Source: Thermoguttaceae bacterium (GTDB lineage: Bacteria; Planctomycetota; Planctomycetia; Pirellulales; Thermoguttaceae). Taken from it: DNA of 64,000 nt. Below, in pieces: positions 36,524 through 46,050 of the stretch. Where the stretch lies: positions 62,001 to 126,000 of the forward strand of contig JANXBW010000011.1 in NCBI GenBank assembly GCA_025060325.1, given 5' to 3'. Within the stretch, counting starts at the first letter, position 1; every line of letters begins with the position of its first letter. Position numbers and translations under genes: made by a program. The notes under the pieces are model-generated. The model was given only the letters and a program-made list of their open reading frames with translations. It was not told the origin of the DNA and made no database searches.

Positions 36524-37543
36524 CTAATCCAAGGTCATGGTATAGGGGCTGCGATAAAACCGGGAATCGAGTTTGATGCGACCACGGATAGGGACCTTGG
36601 GTGTCTTGACCGTCACTGCCCGGCAAAAAGAGCTGCGGTACCAGTGAGGTTGCTCGTCTGCCTTGGCGGGGAGGGGGGCCTCGCGAACCAGTTTTGTTTT
36701 CTGCCACGCCTGCGGGTTGGCGAGCGAAGCATTCTTGTAATGGCTGAAGTTGCGAAGGATGTCAGTAAGCACAAGTCCGCAGTCCACTAGGAGCCGCTGG
36801 AACTTGTGCCAATAGCTTGGGGGGCACTCAAGCTCGGTCAACCCGAAGTACACCGCCCCGGGATGGCGAATGGCCGCCAGGCCGCGGGACAACCAGGCCG
36901 AGAATCCGGAGACCGTCTCTACCGGATCCATGACAAAGACATCGAACGCGCGACGCAGATGGGCGGGCAATGGTTCGGCCACATTGTAGACGAAAGCCTC
37001 CACCTTTAGGTTGCGTTTTTTAGCCTCCGCATTAATGAAGTTGACAACGCGTTCGTCAATTTCGCCCACGACAATTCGGCGGGGAAGCTCTGTCAAACCG
37101 GCCGCCAACGAAAACAGATCGTCGTCGCCCAGGACTAGAATCGCCCGTTCAAAGAGATCGCCGCGTTCATAAAGAAACTCTACGCGACGAACGACGTCAT
37201 CCGGGACAATTGGCTCTTGAAAGAATTGGGTTGTTGGCGCAGGGCATTCCCCTGCCACACCCCGGAATTGCTCCCGGTGCTGCTCAAAGTCCACACGCAA
37301 GGCCTGTGTCCAGTATTTGGGTAACCGGCCAAGCTGGACCCGGCCATCGCGCTCCACAATCCAACCGCGCTCGCGGAGCCACCGGCACGTGTCGTAAATG
37401 TCGCGGATGGTGCCGTCCGTGGAACTCAAAATATCCCAAAGACAACAAGGCCGGGAGGCAACTGCCCGGAGGATTTGGAAGGCGGTTCTTGTCAACGAGT
37501 GATTACCCGCTTGGTGACTTGTTGTGGTTTGAGGTATTGACAT
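36524..37543 (-). CDS. bpsA: Branched-chain polyamine synthase BpsA-like protein
   Basis: The 339-residue protein has an N-terminal winged-helix-like part (residues about 18-75) and an aminopropyltransferase domain with GDDD (139-142), GEID (160-163) and DPVET (206-210). GDDD and DPPxT-type motifs are the active-site signatures of BpsA, which adds aminopropyl groups to spermidine to give N4-bis(aminopropyl)spermidine. That polyamine is known from thermophilic archaea and bacteria. It lies directly downstream of speD, which supplies decarboxylated SAM, and the ATG at 37543 overlaps speD by 52 bases. A TTG overlapping the speD stop would be an alternative start. The second motif has Val where Pro is usual. 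Confidence 0.85.
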   Translation of the reverse strand: MSIPQTTTSHQAGNHSLTRTAFQILRAVASRPCCLWDILSSTDGTIRDIYDTCRWLRERGWIVERDGRVQLGRLPKYWTQALRVDFEQHREQFRGVAGECPAPTTQFFQEPIVPDDVVRRVEFLYERGDLFERAILVLGDDDLFSLAAGLTELPRRIVVGEIDERVVNFINAEAKKRNLKVEAFVYNVAEPLPAHLRRAFDVFVMDPVETVSGFSAWLSRGLAAIRHPGAVYFGLTELECPPSYWHKFQRLLVDCGLVLTDILRNFSHYKNASLANPQAWQKTKLVREAPLPAKADEQPHWYRSSFCRAVTVKTPKVPIRGRIKLDSRFYRSPYTMTLD

Positions 37544-37827
37544 AAAAGATCAAAGGCCTTTAGAGCGTTTCCTTCCTCGCCACAAGTAAACACATCGGCA
37601 GCGACAAGGCCTTTTTCCGGCCAGGTGTGGATGCTGAAATGGGATTCGGCCAAGACCATCACCCCAGTGACGCCGTGTGGTTCGAACTGATGGAAGTTTT
37701 CCCCGACGACGTGGAAATTAGCTTCTTGGGCGATGGTTTGCATTAAGGGGCGGATCGATTCCACACGGCGGAGAAGCTCAGGCGGGCAACCATACAGTTC
37801 GCCAAGGACGTGGGTTCCCACTGCCAT
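37492..37827 (-). CDS. speD: S-adenosylmethionine decarboxylase proenzyme
   Basis: The 111-residue protein is a class 1B SpeD of normal length. The self-cleavage site is Glu61-Ser62 in AESHFSIHTWPE; Ser62 becomes the pyruvoyl group, and His67 and Cys82 (FTCG) are the processing residues. It makes decarboxylated SAM, the aminopropyl donor for polyamine synthesis, which the overlapping bpsA-like gene would use. The start is CAT at 37825-37827. The gene overlaps the next by 52 bases, so translational coupling is likely. No spermidine synthase (speE) is seen in the window. Confidence 0.95.
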   Translation of the reverse strand: MAVGTHVLGELYGCPPELLRRVESIRPLMQTIAQEANFHVVGENFHQFEPHGVTGVMVLAESHFSIHTWPEKGLVAADVFTCGEEGNALKAFDLLCQYLKPQQVTKRVITR

Positions 37828-38336
37828 AGCCGGCCTCCCAATTTCGAGTCGTTGTGCACTTACCCGAAACGGGATTTTTTCTCACACCGAGCCGACCCCG
37901 GCTCGATGCACCAGCTTCCCGCCCCGGCGAACCGAGATTGCGGTGCGGACGGTAGCCGGTTTAGGGCTTTTAGCCGGCCTGACGGCCGTTTGGGTATGGT
38001 TCCACACCGCCAAAAATTGGTTCGACCGGAGCCCTCCCAAACGAACCTGGGAACCAGGTTGCGAAAACGATGAGGCCAAAATAAAAAACCGCCTCGCAAA
38101 TAATTTGTATGTTAATTCTCGGCAAATGGTTCGAAAAGTACCCGGAAACAATTTGTTGAGCAGAGCGCGACAACTTAAGGAACAGTCAAGCTGTCGCCAG
38201 AAGATCTGTCAGCTTTAGAAGAAGCCCTTTATTGGCCGTTCAGTGGCTCGTAACTGTCGTTGTCAATGTCCGGGATTTGCCGAGGGTGGGCATATGCACG
38301 AGGTTGAGGGGCTATCCTCAGTCGGCAGATAGGCTT
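37828..38336. other. Intergenic region between speD and the YchF-like gene
   Basis: About 510 bases that should hold the speD promoter. It contains A/T-rich DNA near 38080-38160, but no promoter pair or gene was fixed. Confidence 0.4.
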
Positions 38337-39368
38337 TTAGGCGGAAAATCTAATGTAAATAACATCGTCATCTTGGACGACATAGTTTTTCGGCTCATGG
38401 CGAATTAAGTTCTGTGCCCGAACCTCTCGTTCCCCGCCTAGACGGACAAGATCGCGGACTGTCATAACTTCCGCTCGGATAAATCCGCGTGCCATATCGG
38501 AATGAATTGTGTCTGCTGCCTCCAGGGCCGTGCCGCCTTTGCGGAGAAGCCACGCGCGAACTTCCTTGGCGCTTACCGTGAAAAATGTCAGCCAACCGGC
38601 GGCATCCATCATTTGTCGAAGGATTCGCTCGCGAAGATCGCCTTCCAACTGATAAGCGGCGGTCATTTCCGCCCGGTCTTCCGGGCCAAGCTGGGAAAGC
38701 TCAAGTTCTAAGGCGGCTGGGGCGGCGACAACCGGCACGTCCGCGGGCAACCCCTCGACCCATTGGGGAAGAACTTGGGCCGAGTCTTTCGTGTTGAAGA
38801 AGACCATCCGCGGCTTTTCCGTAAGCAGCCGGAAAGCCCGGGTGACCCGAAGCTGTTCTTCAGTCATGTCCTTTTGACGCAGGGGGCGGCCCGCTTCCAA
38901 GGCGCCCAGAACATCCCGTAATGCCCGAAGTTCATGCTCCAGCTGTTCATGCTCTTGGCGCGGAAGTGGCTTCTTAAGGGAGGCCTCCACCCGGGAAATT
39001 CGCCCCGAGACCACCTCCATGTCCGCAAGAAGTAGGTCCTCTTCGAACGATCGCCACTCCGCAGCGGGGTCACACCCGTCAAACGCTGCCACGACCAACA
39101 CTAGACAATCGGCCTCCCGAATGACGGCCAGTTTGGCCGCGTTTCCCTCATGGGAACGGGAAAGACCGGGGGTGTCCATTAAATCCAACGTGGCGGGGGT
39201 GACCTTCTTCGGTTGGTAAAGTTGCCGAAGCTGCTCCAGCCGCGGCTCCGGGATCGGGACGCTTGCGCTCTGGCCCATTCGAGCCGAGGGATCAGGCGGA
39301 CAGCCGCTTAGCCAATGGAAGACAGTGCTTTTTCCACACCCCTGATAGCCCACCAGCCCAATTCTCAT
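38337..39368 (-). CDS. YchF/OLA1-like GTP-binding protein, divergent
   Basis: The 343-residue protein has a P-loop GYQGCGKST (7-15), G3 motif DTPG (65-68) and a YchF-type C-terminus (FFTVSAKEVRAWLLRKGG, TIHSDMARGFIRAEVM, VVQDDDVIYIRF), which is the TGS-like domain. A helical insert lies between the motifs (about 120-160). Compared with canonical YchF, the P-loop is GYQGCGKST instead of the usual GxPNVGKST, and the G4 region reads NTKD (192-195). It is probably a planctomycete paralogue rather than the housekeeping YchF ATPase. It may contact ribosomes. ATG at 39366-39368; alone on its strand. Confidence 0.8.
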   Translation of the reverse strand: MRIGLVGYQGCGKSTVFHWLSGCPPDPSARMGQSASVPIPEPRLEQLRQLYQPKKVTPATLDLMDTPGLSRSHEGNAAKLAVIREADCLVLVVAAFDGCDPAAEWRSFEEDLLLADMEVVSGRISRVEASLKKPLPRQEHEQLEHELRALRDVLGALEAGRPLRQKDMTEEQLRVTRAFRLLTEKPRMVFFNTKDSAQVLPQWVEGLPADVPVVAAPAALELELSQLGPEDRAEMTAAYQLEGDLRERILRQMMDAAGWLTFFTVSAKEVRAWLLRKGGTALEAADTIHSDMARGFIRAEVMTVRDLVRLGGEREVRAQNLIRHEPKNYVVQDDDVIYIRFSA

Positions 39369-40307
39369 GCTTTGGCTCCCAGTGGTCTGGGATTGTCTAC
39401 TAGAATTAGCAAGTTAATAATTATTAGCAGGTTAGGCTATTCTCCGGCCTCACTCTGCGCCCCCCGAGTGGTCCCCGGCTTAAGTCGTCCAAACAGCAGG
39501 TTGCCTGGCGTAACTTGCAAGCCCTAGATGCAGCACCCTCCACTTCCGCAGTGGCAAAACGAATGCGCCACGGGTTGGCGGCATTTATCTGCGCGCCTTC
39601 ATTAGTTTACCGCCGGAGAGGGTGGAAGAAATGGAAGGGCACCTCGGCGGCAAGCACCCCAAAAGCCCCGTGACCGGCGTCAGAAAAGCCTGTCGCAGCG
39701 ACTGCTAGGTCGTGCGGTAATGACGTGTAGGAGACAATGGTTCCCCGCATTCAAACTTCCCTGGCGGCGGTCGCGGAAGCTAGGGCCAGCAAGTTCGAAT
39801 CGGGGCAAGAAGGCAAAATAATCGGAATGCTACTGAGCTTTTTCTCCAGCGAAGCTGACTCGCTTGGAAGCCTCTCGGCCAGCCCATAAATCATTGCCTC
39901 CACAATCCAGCGTAACCCCTTTGCAGTTGGCCCCTGGGTCTCTGATCTGCTTTTTGCCTGGGCAACAGTGTCTTTAAATAGGTCGGGAACTAACCGTAAA
40001 ATGGCAGACTTGCTGACCTTTCCTCGCTGAGCGAAAGCGACAGGGTGTTTGCGCGAGCCTTGGCGGCAAGCCCCTTTTAGAAGAGGCTATAGGTGAGCAG
40101 GCGGCCAAAGACCATCGGGAGTCGGCTCGGCGCTAAAGCTGGAGGAAAAGGATTCGCTGCCGGGCTGTCCGAAAAAATTTGGAGTGCGTTTATGGACCGG
40201 CCGCGGACACTGGGCTGCCAGAAGCCCTGCCGGTTTAGCAGTCCTGTGCATATTCGTTCTTCGCGATTTTCAAGGCGGAATTCGGAATAAACAAAGGAGC
40301 GAAGGCT
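39369..40307. other. Long intergenic region between divergent YchF-like gene and aspS
   Basis: About 940 bases. An A/T-rich block at 39400-39430 probably holds the YchF-like promoter. Short frames have no plausible product, and I found no tRNA even though aspS follows. Confidence 0.4.
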
Positions 40308-42071
40308 TTGTACAGAACTCACACGTGTGGCGAACTGCGTCCCGCCCATGTCGGGCAGAGAGTGACCTTGGCTGGTTGGGTGGATACTTATCGCGATCAC
40401 AGTGGGGTGCTGTTCGTTGATTTGCGTGACCGCTATGGCAAGACGCAGGTGGTCTTTTCCCCGGAGAAGGGCGAAGGGTTAATGGCGGTGGCGAAGATGC
40501 TCCGCCCGGAGTATGTCGTAGCGGTCACTGGCACGGTCGTAAGGCGCCCAGAAGGGACAGAAAACCCGAAATTGGCCACAGGCGAAATCGAACTTCGGGC
40601 CGAAGAAGTCCGGATCCTCAACAAGAGTTTAACGCCTCCATTCCATCCCTCGGCGAAGGACTTGCCTGGCGAAGAAGTGCGCCTGAAATACCGCTACATC
40701 GACCTTCGCCGGCCGGAAATGCAGGAGACGCTTATCCTTCGTCACCGAATGATCAAGATCATGCGGGACTACTTCGATGCACTTGGCTTTATCGAGGTAG
40801 AAACCCCGATGCTCGGCAAAAGCACGCCAGAGGGGGCACGCGACTATCTCGTTCCCAGTCGCATCCAGCCGGGTTGCTTCTATGCTTTGCCGCAGTCACC
40901 GCAGCTATATAAACAAATCCTGATGGTGGCGGGTTTCGACCGCTACGTGCAGATTGCCCGCTGCTTTCGCGATGAGGACCTTCGGGCCGATAGGCAGCCG
41001 GAGTTCACCCAGCTTGACCTGGAAATGTCCTTCGTTGAAGCAGAGGATGTGATGGCGGTTGTGGACGGGCTAATTGCTCGGCTGGCGAAGGAACTCCTGG
41101 GCCTGGAGGTTTCCCTCCCCTTGCCGCGGATGACTTACGACGAGGCGATGGAGCGCTTTGGTCACGACGCACCAGACCTGCGTTTTGGGATGGAGCTTGT
41201 TGATGTAAGTGAACTAGCCGCCGCCACCGAAAGTGCGGTTTTCCGTCAGGCAGTGGCAACCGGAGGTAAGGTCCGGGGCATGACCGCTCCGGGGGCCTCT
41301 GCCGTGTTGACGCGGAAGAATCTGGATGAGCTGACCGAATACGTTGTACACGATTTCGGGGTCAAAGGGCTGAGCTGGATTAAGGTGGAATCGGACGGTC
41401 AACTGGTGGGACCGGCCGCCAAGTTTTTTGAGGGCGACTTTCGGTCGCGGCTTCTGGAGCGAATGCAAGCGGGGCCCGGTGATATCATGTTCTTTGTGGC
41501 CGACCGCAAAGATCAGGCAGGCAAAGCACTGTACGGGCTGCGGCGGCGGCTGGGAGCGGAGCTTAAGCTCTACGATCCGAGCAAGATGCACTTCTCGTGG
41601 GTCGTGGAATTTCCGATGTTTGAGTTTGACGAGACGGAGGGTCGCTGGGTCGCCATGCACCATCCGTTTACATCTCCCCGACTCAAGGATATTCCTTTGC
41701 TTGACACCGACCCTGGTGCGTGCCGGGCCCAAGCGTATGACCTTGTCATCAACGGGTATGAAGCCGGCGGCGGGACTATCCGAATTCATGATCAGGAATT
41801 GCAACAAAAAGTATTTGGGATCCTTGGTATGGATGCCGCCACGGCCAAGGAAAGGTTTGGCTTTCTGTTGGACGCACTTCAGTACGGGGCCCCACCTCAC
41901 GGCGGAATTGCTTTGGGTGTGGACAGGTTAGTGATGCTCTTTTCCGGCCGCGACAACATTCGCGACTGCATTGCTTTCCCCAAGACCCAACGGGCAGTAG
42001 ACTTGATGACGGGTGCTCCCAGCCCGGTAGATCCCAAACAGCTGCGGGAGCTGGGCATCCGCTTGATGTAA
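40308..42071 (+). CDS. aspS: Aspartyl-tRNA synthetase
   Basis: The 587-residue protein is a bacterial-type class II AspRS. It contains an N-terminal OB-fold anticodon domain ([24 protein letters not shown]), motif 2 ([23 protein letters not shown]), a GAD insertion and motif 3 ([28 protein letters not shown]). It charges tRNA-Asp (or also tRNA-Asn). The start is TTG 40308 behind AAAGGAGCGAAGG. No ATG fits the conserved N-terminus, so the rare TTG start is well supported. It is followed by a lipoprotein gene on the same strand after 115 bases. Confidence 0.96.
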   Translation: MYRTHTCGELRPAHVGQRVTLAGWVDTYRDHSGVLFVDLRDRYGKTQVVFSPEKGEGLMAVAKMLRPEYVVAVTGTVVRRPEGTENPKLATGEIELRAEEVRILNKSLTPPFHPSAKDLPGEEVRLKYRYIDLRRPEMQETLILRHRMIKIMRDYFDALGFIEVETPMLGKSTPEGARDYLVPSRIQPGCFYALPQSPQLYKQILMVAGFDRYVQIARCFRDEDLRADRQPEFTQLDLEMSFVEAEDVMAVVDGLIARLAKELLGLEVSLPLPRMTYDEAMERFGHDAPDLRFGMELVDVSELAAATESAVFRQAVATGGKVRGMTAPGASAVLTRKNLDELTEYVVHDFGVKGLSWIKVESDGQLVGPAAKFFEGDFRSRLLERMQAGPGDIMFFVADRKDQAGKALYGLRRRLGAELKLYDPSKMHFSWVVEFPMFEFDETEGRWVAMHHPFTSPRLKDIPLLDTDPGACRAQAYDLVINGYEAGGGTIRIHDQELQQKVFGILGMDAATAKERFGFLLDALQYGAPPHGGIALGVDRLVMLFSGRDNIRDCIAFPKTQRAVDLMTGAPSPVDPKQLRELGIRLM

Positions 42072-42186
42072 ACACCCCGGGCGTTGGGGGGCCCAGCTCG
42101 CCTAAGCGCAGGGAATGCGGCAAGCGACCGACACCGGGTATCCTGTGGAGAACCCGGTTCTTTTTGCCTTAGCAAAGGAGCAAGGA

Positions 42187-42996
42187 ATGGCTAACCACAA
42201 TGCCCGTGGACGAAAAGAGTGGGTTTGGGCGGCGATCCGAAGGCGTGGGGCGACTGGTTGTGCCGCCGGAGTGGTGATTTCTTGTCTCTTCCTTTTGGGA
42301 TGCCGTCAGGCTGAACCTGAAGCGGCAACTCCCGGCCCCCCAGTCCGACCAGAGGCAGTCGCCGTGACCCCGAGTAGACCTTCCGAGCCAGCGGTTGCGC
42401 CTCCGGCGGCATCTGAACCGGCTCAGCCTGCGGTTGGACCGTCTGCACCTTCGGAGGCTCCGCCCCCACCGAAGCCCACTGTTCCCGAGGTGGTGCTGTC
42501 GCAATCGCTCAGGGCAAGCTGCGTGGTGTGGGTTGGGGATACCTTGCCAGGGGCACGGCTATGGGACTTAGGCGGGCAACCTCAAATGGTGCGGGATCAC
42601 CTCGGGGCCCGACTGACTGTTGTGCTCTTATGGTCTGCCGGCCAAAGTCGGCTTGCCCGTTTAGCCGCTCAGAAGCTGCTCAGTGATCTTCAGGAGGAGG
42701 TCCTCAGGCCGTTTGGTTCCGACGGCGTCAAGGTGGTAGCGATTCATGTCGGTGAGGCCGAGCCGACCGTCAAGCAATTGGTGGAAGAAGCAGGCATCAG
42801 CTATCCGGTCCTCGTAGACCGCAATCGGGCTTATTTTGCACTCCTGGCCAAGGAGTATTTGCCGCGGGTCTATCTAGTAGACGCCCGGGGCAAAGTCCTT
42901 TGGCTCGAGTTGAACTTTACCGAGCTTTCCGGGAAGGTCCGGGACGACCTTATCCAAGCGATTCAGGCGGCATTGAGTGTGGCTGGTTCAGGGTAG
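42187..42996 (+). CDS. Redoxin/TlpA-like lipoprotein without the CxxC pair
   Basis: The 269-residue protein starts at ATG 42187 with AAAGGAG upstream. A lipoprotein signal ends in LFLLGC (Cys39), so it should be membrane-anchored. A Pro/Ala/Glu-rich linker (about 40-105) precedes a thioredoxin-like domain (about 120-265) of redoxin type (GDTLPGARLWDLGG, LTVVLLWSAGQSR, GISYPVLVDRNRAYFALLAKEYLPRVYLVDARG). In the place of CxxC it has SAGQ, so it is probably not a thiol oxidoreductase. A binding or chaperone-like role is possible. It lies behind aspS on the same strand. Confidence 0.78.
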   Translation: MANHNARGRKEWVWAAIRRRGATGCAAGVVISCLFLLGCRQAEPEAATPGPPVRPEAVAVTPSRPSEPAVAPPAASEPAQPAVGPSAPSEAPPPPKPTVPEVVLSQSLRASCVVWVGDTLPGARLWDLGGQPQMVRDHLGARLTVVLLWSAGQSRLARLAAQKLLSDLQEEVLRPFGSDGVKVVAIHVGEAEPTVKQLVEEAGISYPVLVDRNRAYFALLAKEYLPRVYLVDARGKVLWLELNFTELSGKVRDDLIQAIQAALSVAGSG

Positions 42997-43944
42997 GGGA
43001 GGTACTCACCACGGTTGAAAGGTGGCCATTTTTTGCCCCGTTTGGCTCGATTGGTACTCCTCGAACCCCAGTTGCCAGAGACAGGTCTAGAGAGTTTCCG
43101 AAGCGGTTTCCCGCGCCCGAAGGGCTCAGCTCGTCACGAAAAAGGGTTCTGGTCGGAAAATGCACTCTGAAAAACCCCGTCGACATTTCCGTTTTCGAAA
43201 TGGCTCCACACGGGAACGATGCGCAAGCACCGGACTTTGCTCTCGCCAGATATAGATGCGGGGCGCTCTCTATGACTCCTAAAAGCAGGCCCCCCTGGCG
43301 CCACACTTCCGTTTGTGGAGCTAATTAGTTCCAGGACGTAGTTAGCGACAGGATTCAGGACGTACAGGTCCGGCGGCTTTGGATGGGGGCGGTAGAGCCG
43401 GTTTTCCCTCCTGATGATGCCCCCAGCACTGGGAAAAACCCGCAGCCGGGGACATTTTGCCCGTGGGAAGTTGTAAGAAGGCTCCCAGCGAACCAGAAAA
43501 GGAATTTAATGGGGACCGGCGCGGGCGTTTCTTTGTCCAACTAGCGGGCCGGTCCTAATCGCCCGGATTTGAAGGCCAATCCCTGGCCGTCCGGCCTCGT
43601 GAAGGACGTGGGGCGAGGATTTCTCCCACTCGGGGTAGCCTTCTTATGACACCCTCCCAGGGCGTTAACTATTCCTGGCCAGTGACCCCACCGTTGCGGT
43701 TTTGTTGGAACCCCCCTTGACACGGCGGAGATGATAAGATAAGCTAATTGTTCTGCGCTCGATGATAAGCAAGCTTAATAACCCCTGTGCGCCAAGAGCG
43801 TTGGAGTTTTCTTGTAACTAAAGGCCAGCATTGGGAAGTCTAGAAGAAGAAGCCACAATTGCTTTGGAGTGCAACGTCACCTCACTTTGACAAATTGGCT
43901 CCATGAACAAAGCCTTTACGAAAACCCGGGAGTTCTTGGGAGGC
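42997..43944. other. Long intergenic region upstream of glnA
   Basis: Almost 1 kb without a plausible gene. A TTGACA at 43717-43722 followed by an A/T-richer stretch (about 43730-43775, for example TAAGCT at 43740-43745 after 17 bases) is a weak promoter candidate for glnA. Confidence 0.35.
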
Positions 43945-44043
43945 TCCGCCAGTCGGAAGGCGGACCTTCTTTCCTTCCGCCGCCAGTGGGGTTAGACGAC
44001 CATCCGGTAGTAACCCGAATGTTAACTAACGTCTGTCGGTTAG
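43945..44043 (+). promoter_or_regulatory. glnA leader with two sets of mutually exclusive stems
   Basis: TCCGCC (43945-43950), GGCGGA (43959-43964) and TCCGCC (43976-43981) allow the middle segment to pair with either flank. Just downstream GTTAG (43991-43995), CTAAC (44026-44030) and GTTAG (44039-44043) repeat the same logic next to the ribosome-binding site. Such triplets are the layout of attenuators or translational switches. The function is inferred. Confidence 0.35.
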
Positions 44044-44064
44044 AAATTGAAGGAGGTGAGAAGC

Positions 44065-45492
44065 GTGGCGCCCAAATTTACAACGGCTCAAGAAGTCGTG
44101 GCGTTCGTCCGGGAGCGGGGAATCCGAGCCATCGATCTCCGTTTCATGGATTTCCCGGGGATCCTGCAGCACTTCACGATCCCGGCGGAGGAACTTACCG
44201 AGGAAACATTTCGCGAAGGTTTGGGGTTCGACGGATCGAGCATCCGCGGCTGGCAGCGGATCAACGAAAGCGATCTGCTGGTCGTCCCCCAGCCAGAGAC
44301 GGCAATGGTGGATCCCTTCACGACTCTGCCTACCCTGGCGATGATCTGCAACATCTTGGACCCGGTGACCCGGATGGACTATAGCCGGGATCCTCGCAAC
44401 GTGGCTCGCAAGGCGGCGAATTACCTCCGCGCCACTGGCATTGGTGACGTGTGCTACGTTGGCCCGGAAGCGGAATTCTTCATCTTCGACGACATCCGCT
44501 ATGACCAGAGTGTTAACTGCGGTTTTTACTACATCGACAGCTGCGAGGGTCAGTGGAACCGGGGACGCGACGAGCGGCCCAACCTGGGCTACAAGCTTCG
44601 CTATAAAGAGGGATATTTCCCGGTGCCGCCGGCTGACCAGTTGATGAATATCCGTAACGAAATGATGCAGTGTCTTATCGACTGTGGTATCGAGGTGGAA
44701 ACTCAGCACCACGAGGTGGCTACCGCCGGTCAAGCCGAGATCGACCTCCGCTTTGACGAGCTTGTTCGGATGGCCGACAAACTGGTCACTTACAAATACG
44801 TGGTGAAGAATGTTGCGCGACGCCACAATAAGGTGGCCGTGTTTATGCCAAAGCCCCTCTTCGGCGACAATGGTTCAGGGATGCACTGTCACCTGTCAAT
44901 TTGGAAGGACGGTCAAAACCTTTTTGCTGGTAACCGTTACGCCGGCCTAAGCGAAATTGCCCTGTATGCTATCGGGGGTTTGTTCCGCCATGCGGCCGCC
45001 CTCTGTGCGTTTACTAATCCTACCACCAATAGCTACAAGCGACTGATCCCCGGTTTTGAGGCCCCGGTTAACTTGGCCTATTCGCGTCGGAACCGCTCGG
45101 CTGCGGTGCGTATTCCAATGTATAGTGCCTCACCGAAGAGCAAGCGCATTGAGTTCCGCTGTCCCGATCCCAGCGCTAACCCGTATTTGGCATTCGCAGC
45201 CATCCTGATGGCGATGATCGATGGGATCCAGAACAAGATCGATCCCGGCGAGCCCTTAGAAAAGGACATTTACGATCTTGAGCCGGAAGAATTGGAAAAG
45301 GTTCCCAAGACGCCAGGCTCGCTAGAAGCGGCGCTTGAGGCCTTGCGACGCGATCATGAATTCCTGCTCCGCGGTGATGTCTTCACCCCCGACGTGATCG
45401 ACACCTGGATTTGGTATAAGATGAGCCGGGAAGTGGATGAAATCCGCCAGCGGCCTCACCCGTACGAATTCTGCCTCTACGCCGACATCTAG
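44065..45492 (+). CDS. glnA: Glutamine synthetase type I
   Basis: The 475-residue protein is a full-length GSI. It shows [10 protein letters not shown], the metal site [42 protein letters not shown]-binding [19 protein letters not shown] and the region DIYDLEPEE with Tyr403, the position adenylylated in GSI-beta enzymes. It makes glutamine from glutamate, ammonia and ATP. The start GTG 44065 follows GGAGGTGA; a longer TTG frame from 44047 runs through that ribosome-binding site and is rejected. Adenylylation control by GlnE is possible because the Tyr is present. The gene appears monocistronic, with a long structured leader. Confidence 0.96.
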   Translation: MAPKFTTAQEVVAFVRERGIRAIDLRFMDFPGILQHFTIPAEELTEETFREGLGFDGSSIRGWQRINESDLLVVPQPETAMVDPFTTLPTLAMICNILDPVTRMDYSRDPRNVARKAANYLRATGIGDVCYVGPEAEFFIFDDIRYDQSVNCGFYYIDSCEGQWNRGRDERPNLGYKLRYKEGYFPVPPADQLMNIRNEMMQCLIDCGIEVETQHHEVATAGQAEIDLRFDELVRMADKLVTYKYVVKNVARRHNKVAVFMPKPLFGDNGSGMHCHLSIWKDGQNLFAGNRYAGLSEIALYAIGGLFRHAAALCAFTNPTTNSYKRLIPGFEAPVNLAYSRRNRSAAVRIPMYSASPKSKRIEFRCPDPSANPYLAFAAILMAMIDGIQNKIDPGEPLEKDIYDLEPEELEKVPKTPGSLEAALEALRRDHEFLLRGDVFTPDVIDTWIWYKMSREVDEIRQRPHPYEFCLYADI

Positions 45493-46050
45493 CCCCAAAA
45501 GCTTGTGAGCGTTCGCTCTCCGACGAGGTTGCACAAGCCGGGGTGTGAGGATCTTTCCGACCGCCCAAGGTGCCCCTGCCGTAAAGGCTCTTGGCTTGCC
45601 GACAAGCGGGAAATCCCATTAACTTGCCCTTGGGTTTGGATTTGAAGCCGCTTAAAAGGTCCATTTCCGCGCGCCGGCCTAAATCACCTTCACACTTCAC
45701 TTGGGCCCTCGGGAGCCGGGTGAGCTTGCGCGGGCGGATGCACTCCGGACGGGTGCTACTCTTACGTCGAGCTTGTCTCCGGCAGCCTTACCCCAACGAT
45801 TTGTCCCCATGCCGGGCCCGGCAGGTTTTCTTCTTGCCTTCGTCGCGCCGTTGTCCGAGCCGGGCGGAGGTTTATCATTTAAAAAGCGCGGGAGCACCCT
45901 TAACGGCGAGCTTCCGGAGGTTTGTTTCCTTTGGGCACTTCAAATTCATCCGATGCCGGTCATGCGGCTCGTCCTTTGATGTGGCCAAAGGCCGGCTCTT
46001 TTGTGACAGAACAACCCCGGAGAATTCTGCTGGGTTTAGGGATAGATCTG
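45493..46050. other. Intergenic region glnA-thiC, no TPP riboswitch seen
   Basis: About 560 bases. TGCCGGGCCCGGCA (45810-45823) is a perfect palindrome followed by GGTTTTCTTCTT and may end a transcript. I searched for the TPP (THI-box) strings CTGAGA and a CCTGATC-like segment and did not find them. Short frames lack plausible products. Confidence 0.4.

Noticed and set aside
39369-40307. tRNA-like TTCGAATC near 39797 upstream of aspS
   Set aside because: No acceptor stem or D/anticodon arms could be built around it.
42997-43328. Reading frame continuing after the redoxin-like lipoprotein
   Set aside because: It is an out-of-frame continuation without a ribosome-binding site or motif.
45493-46050. 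Possible TPP riboswitch before thiC
   Set aside because: None of the conserved THI-box strings could be found by eye.
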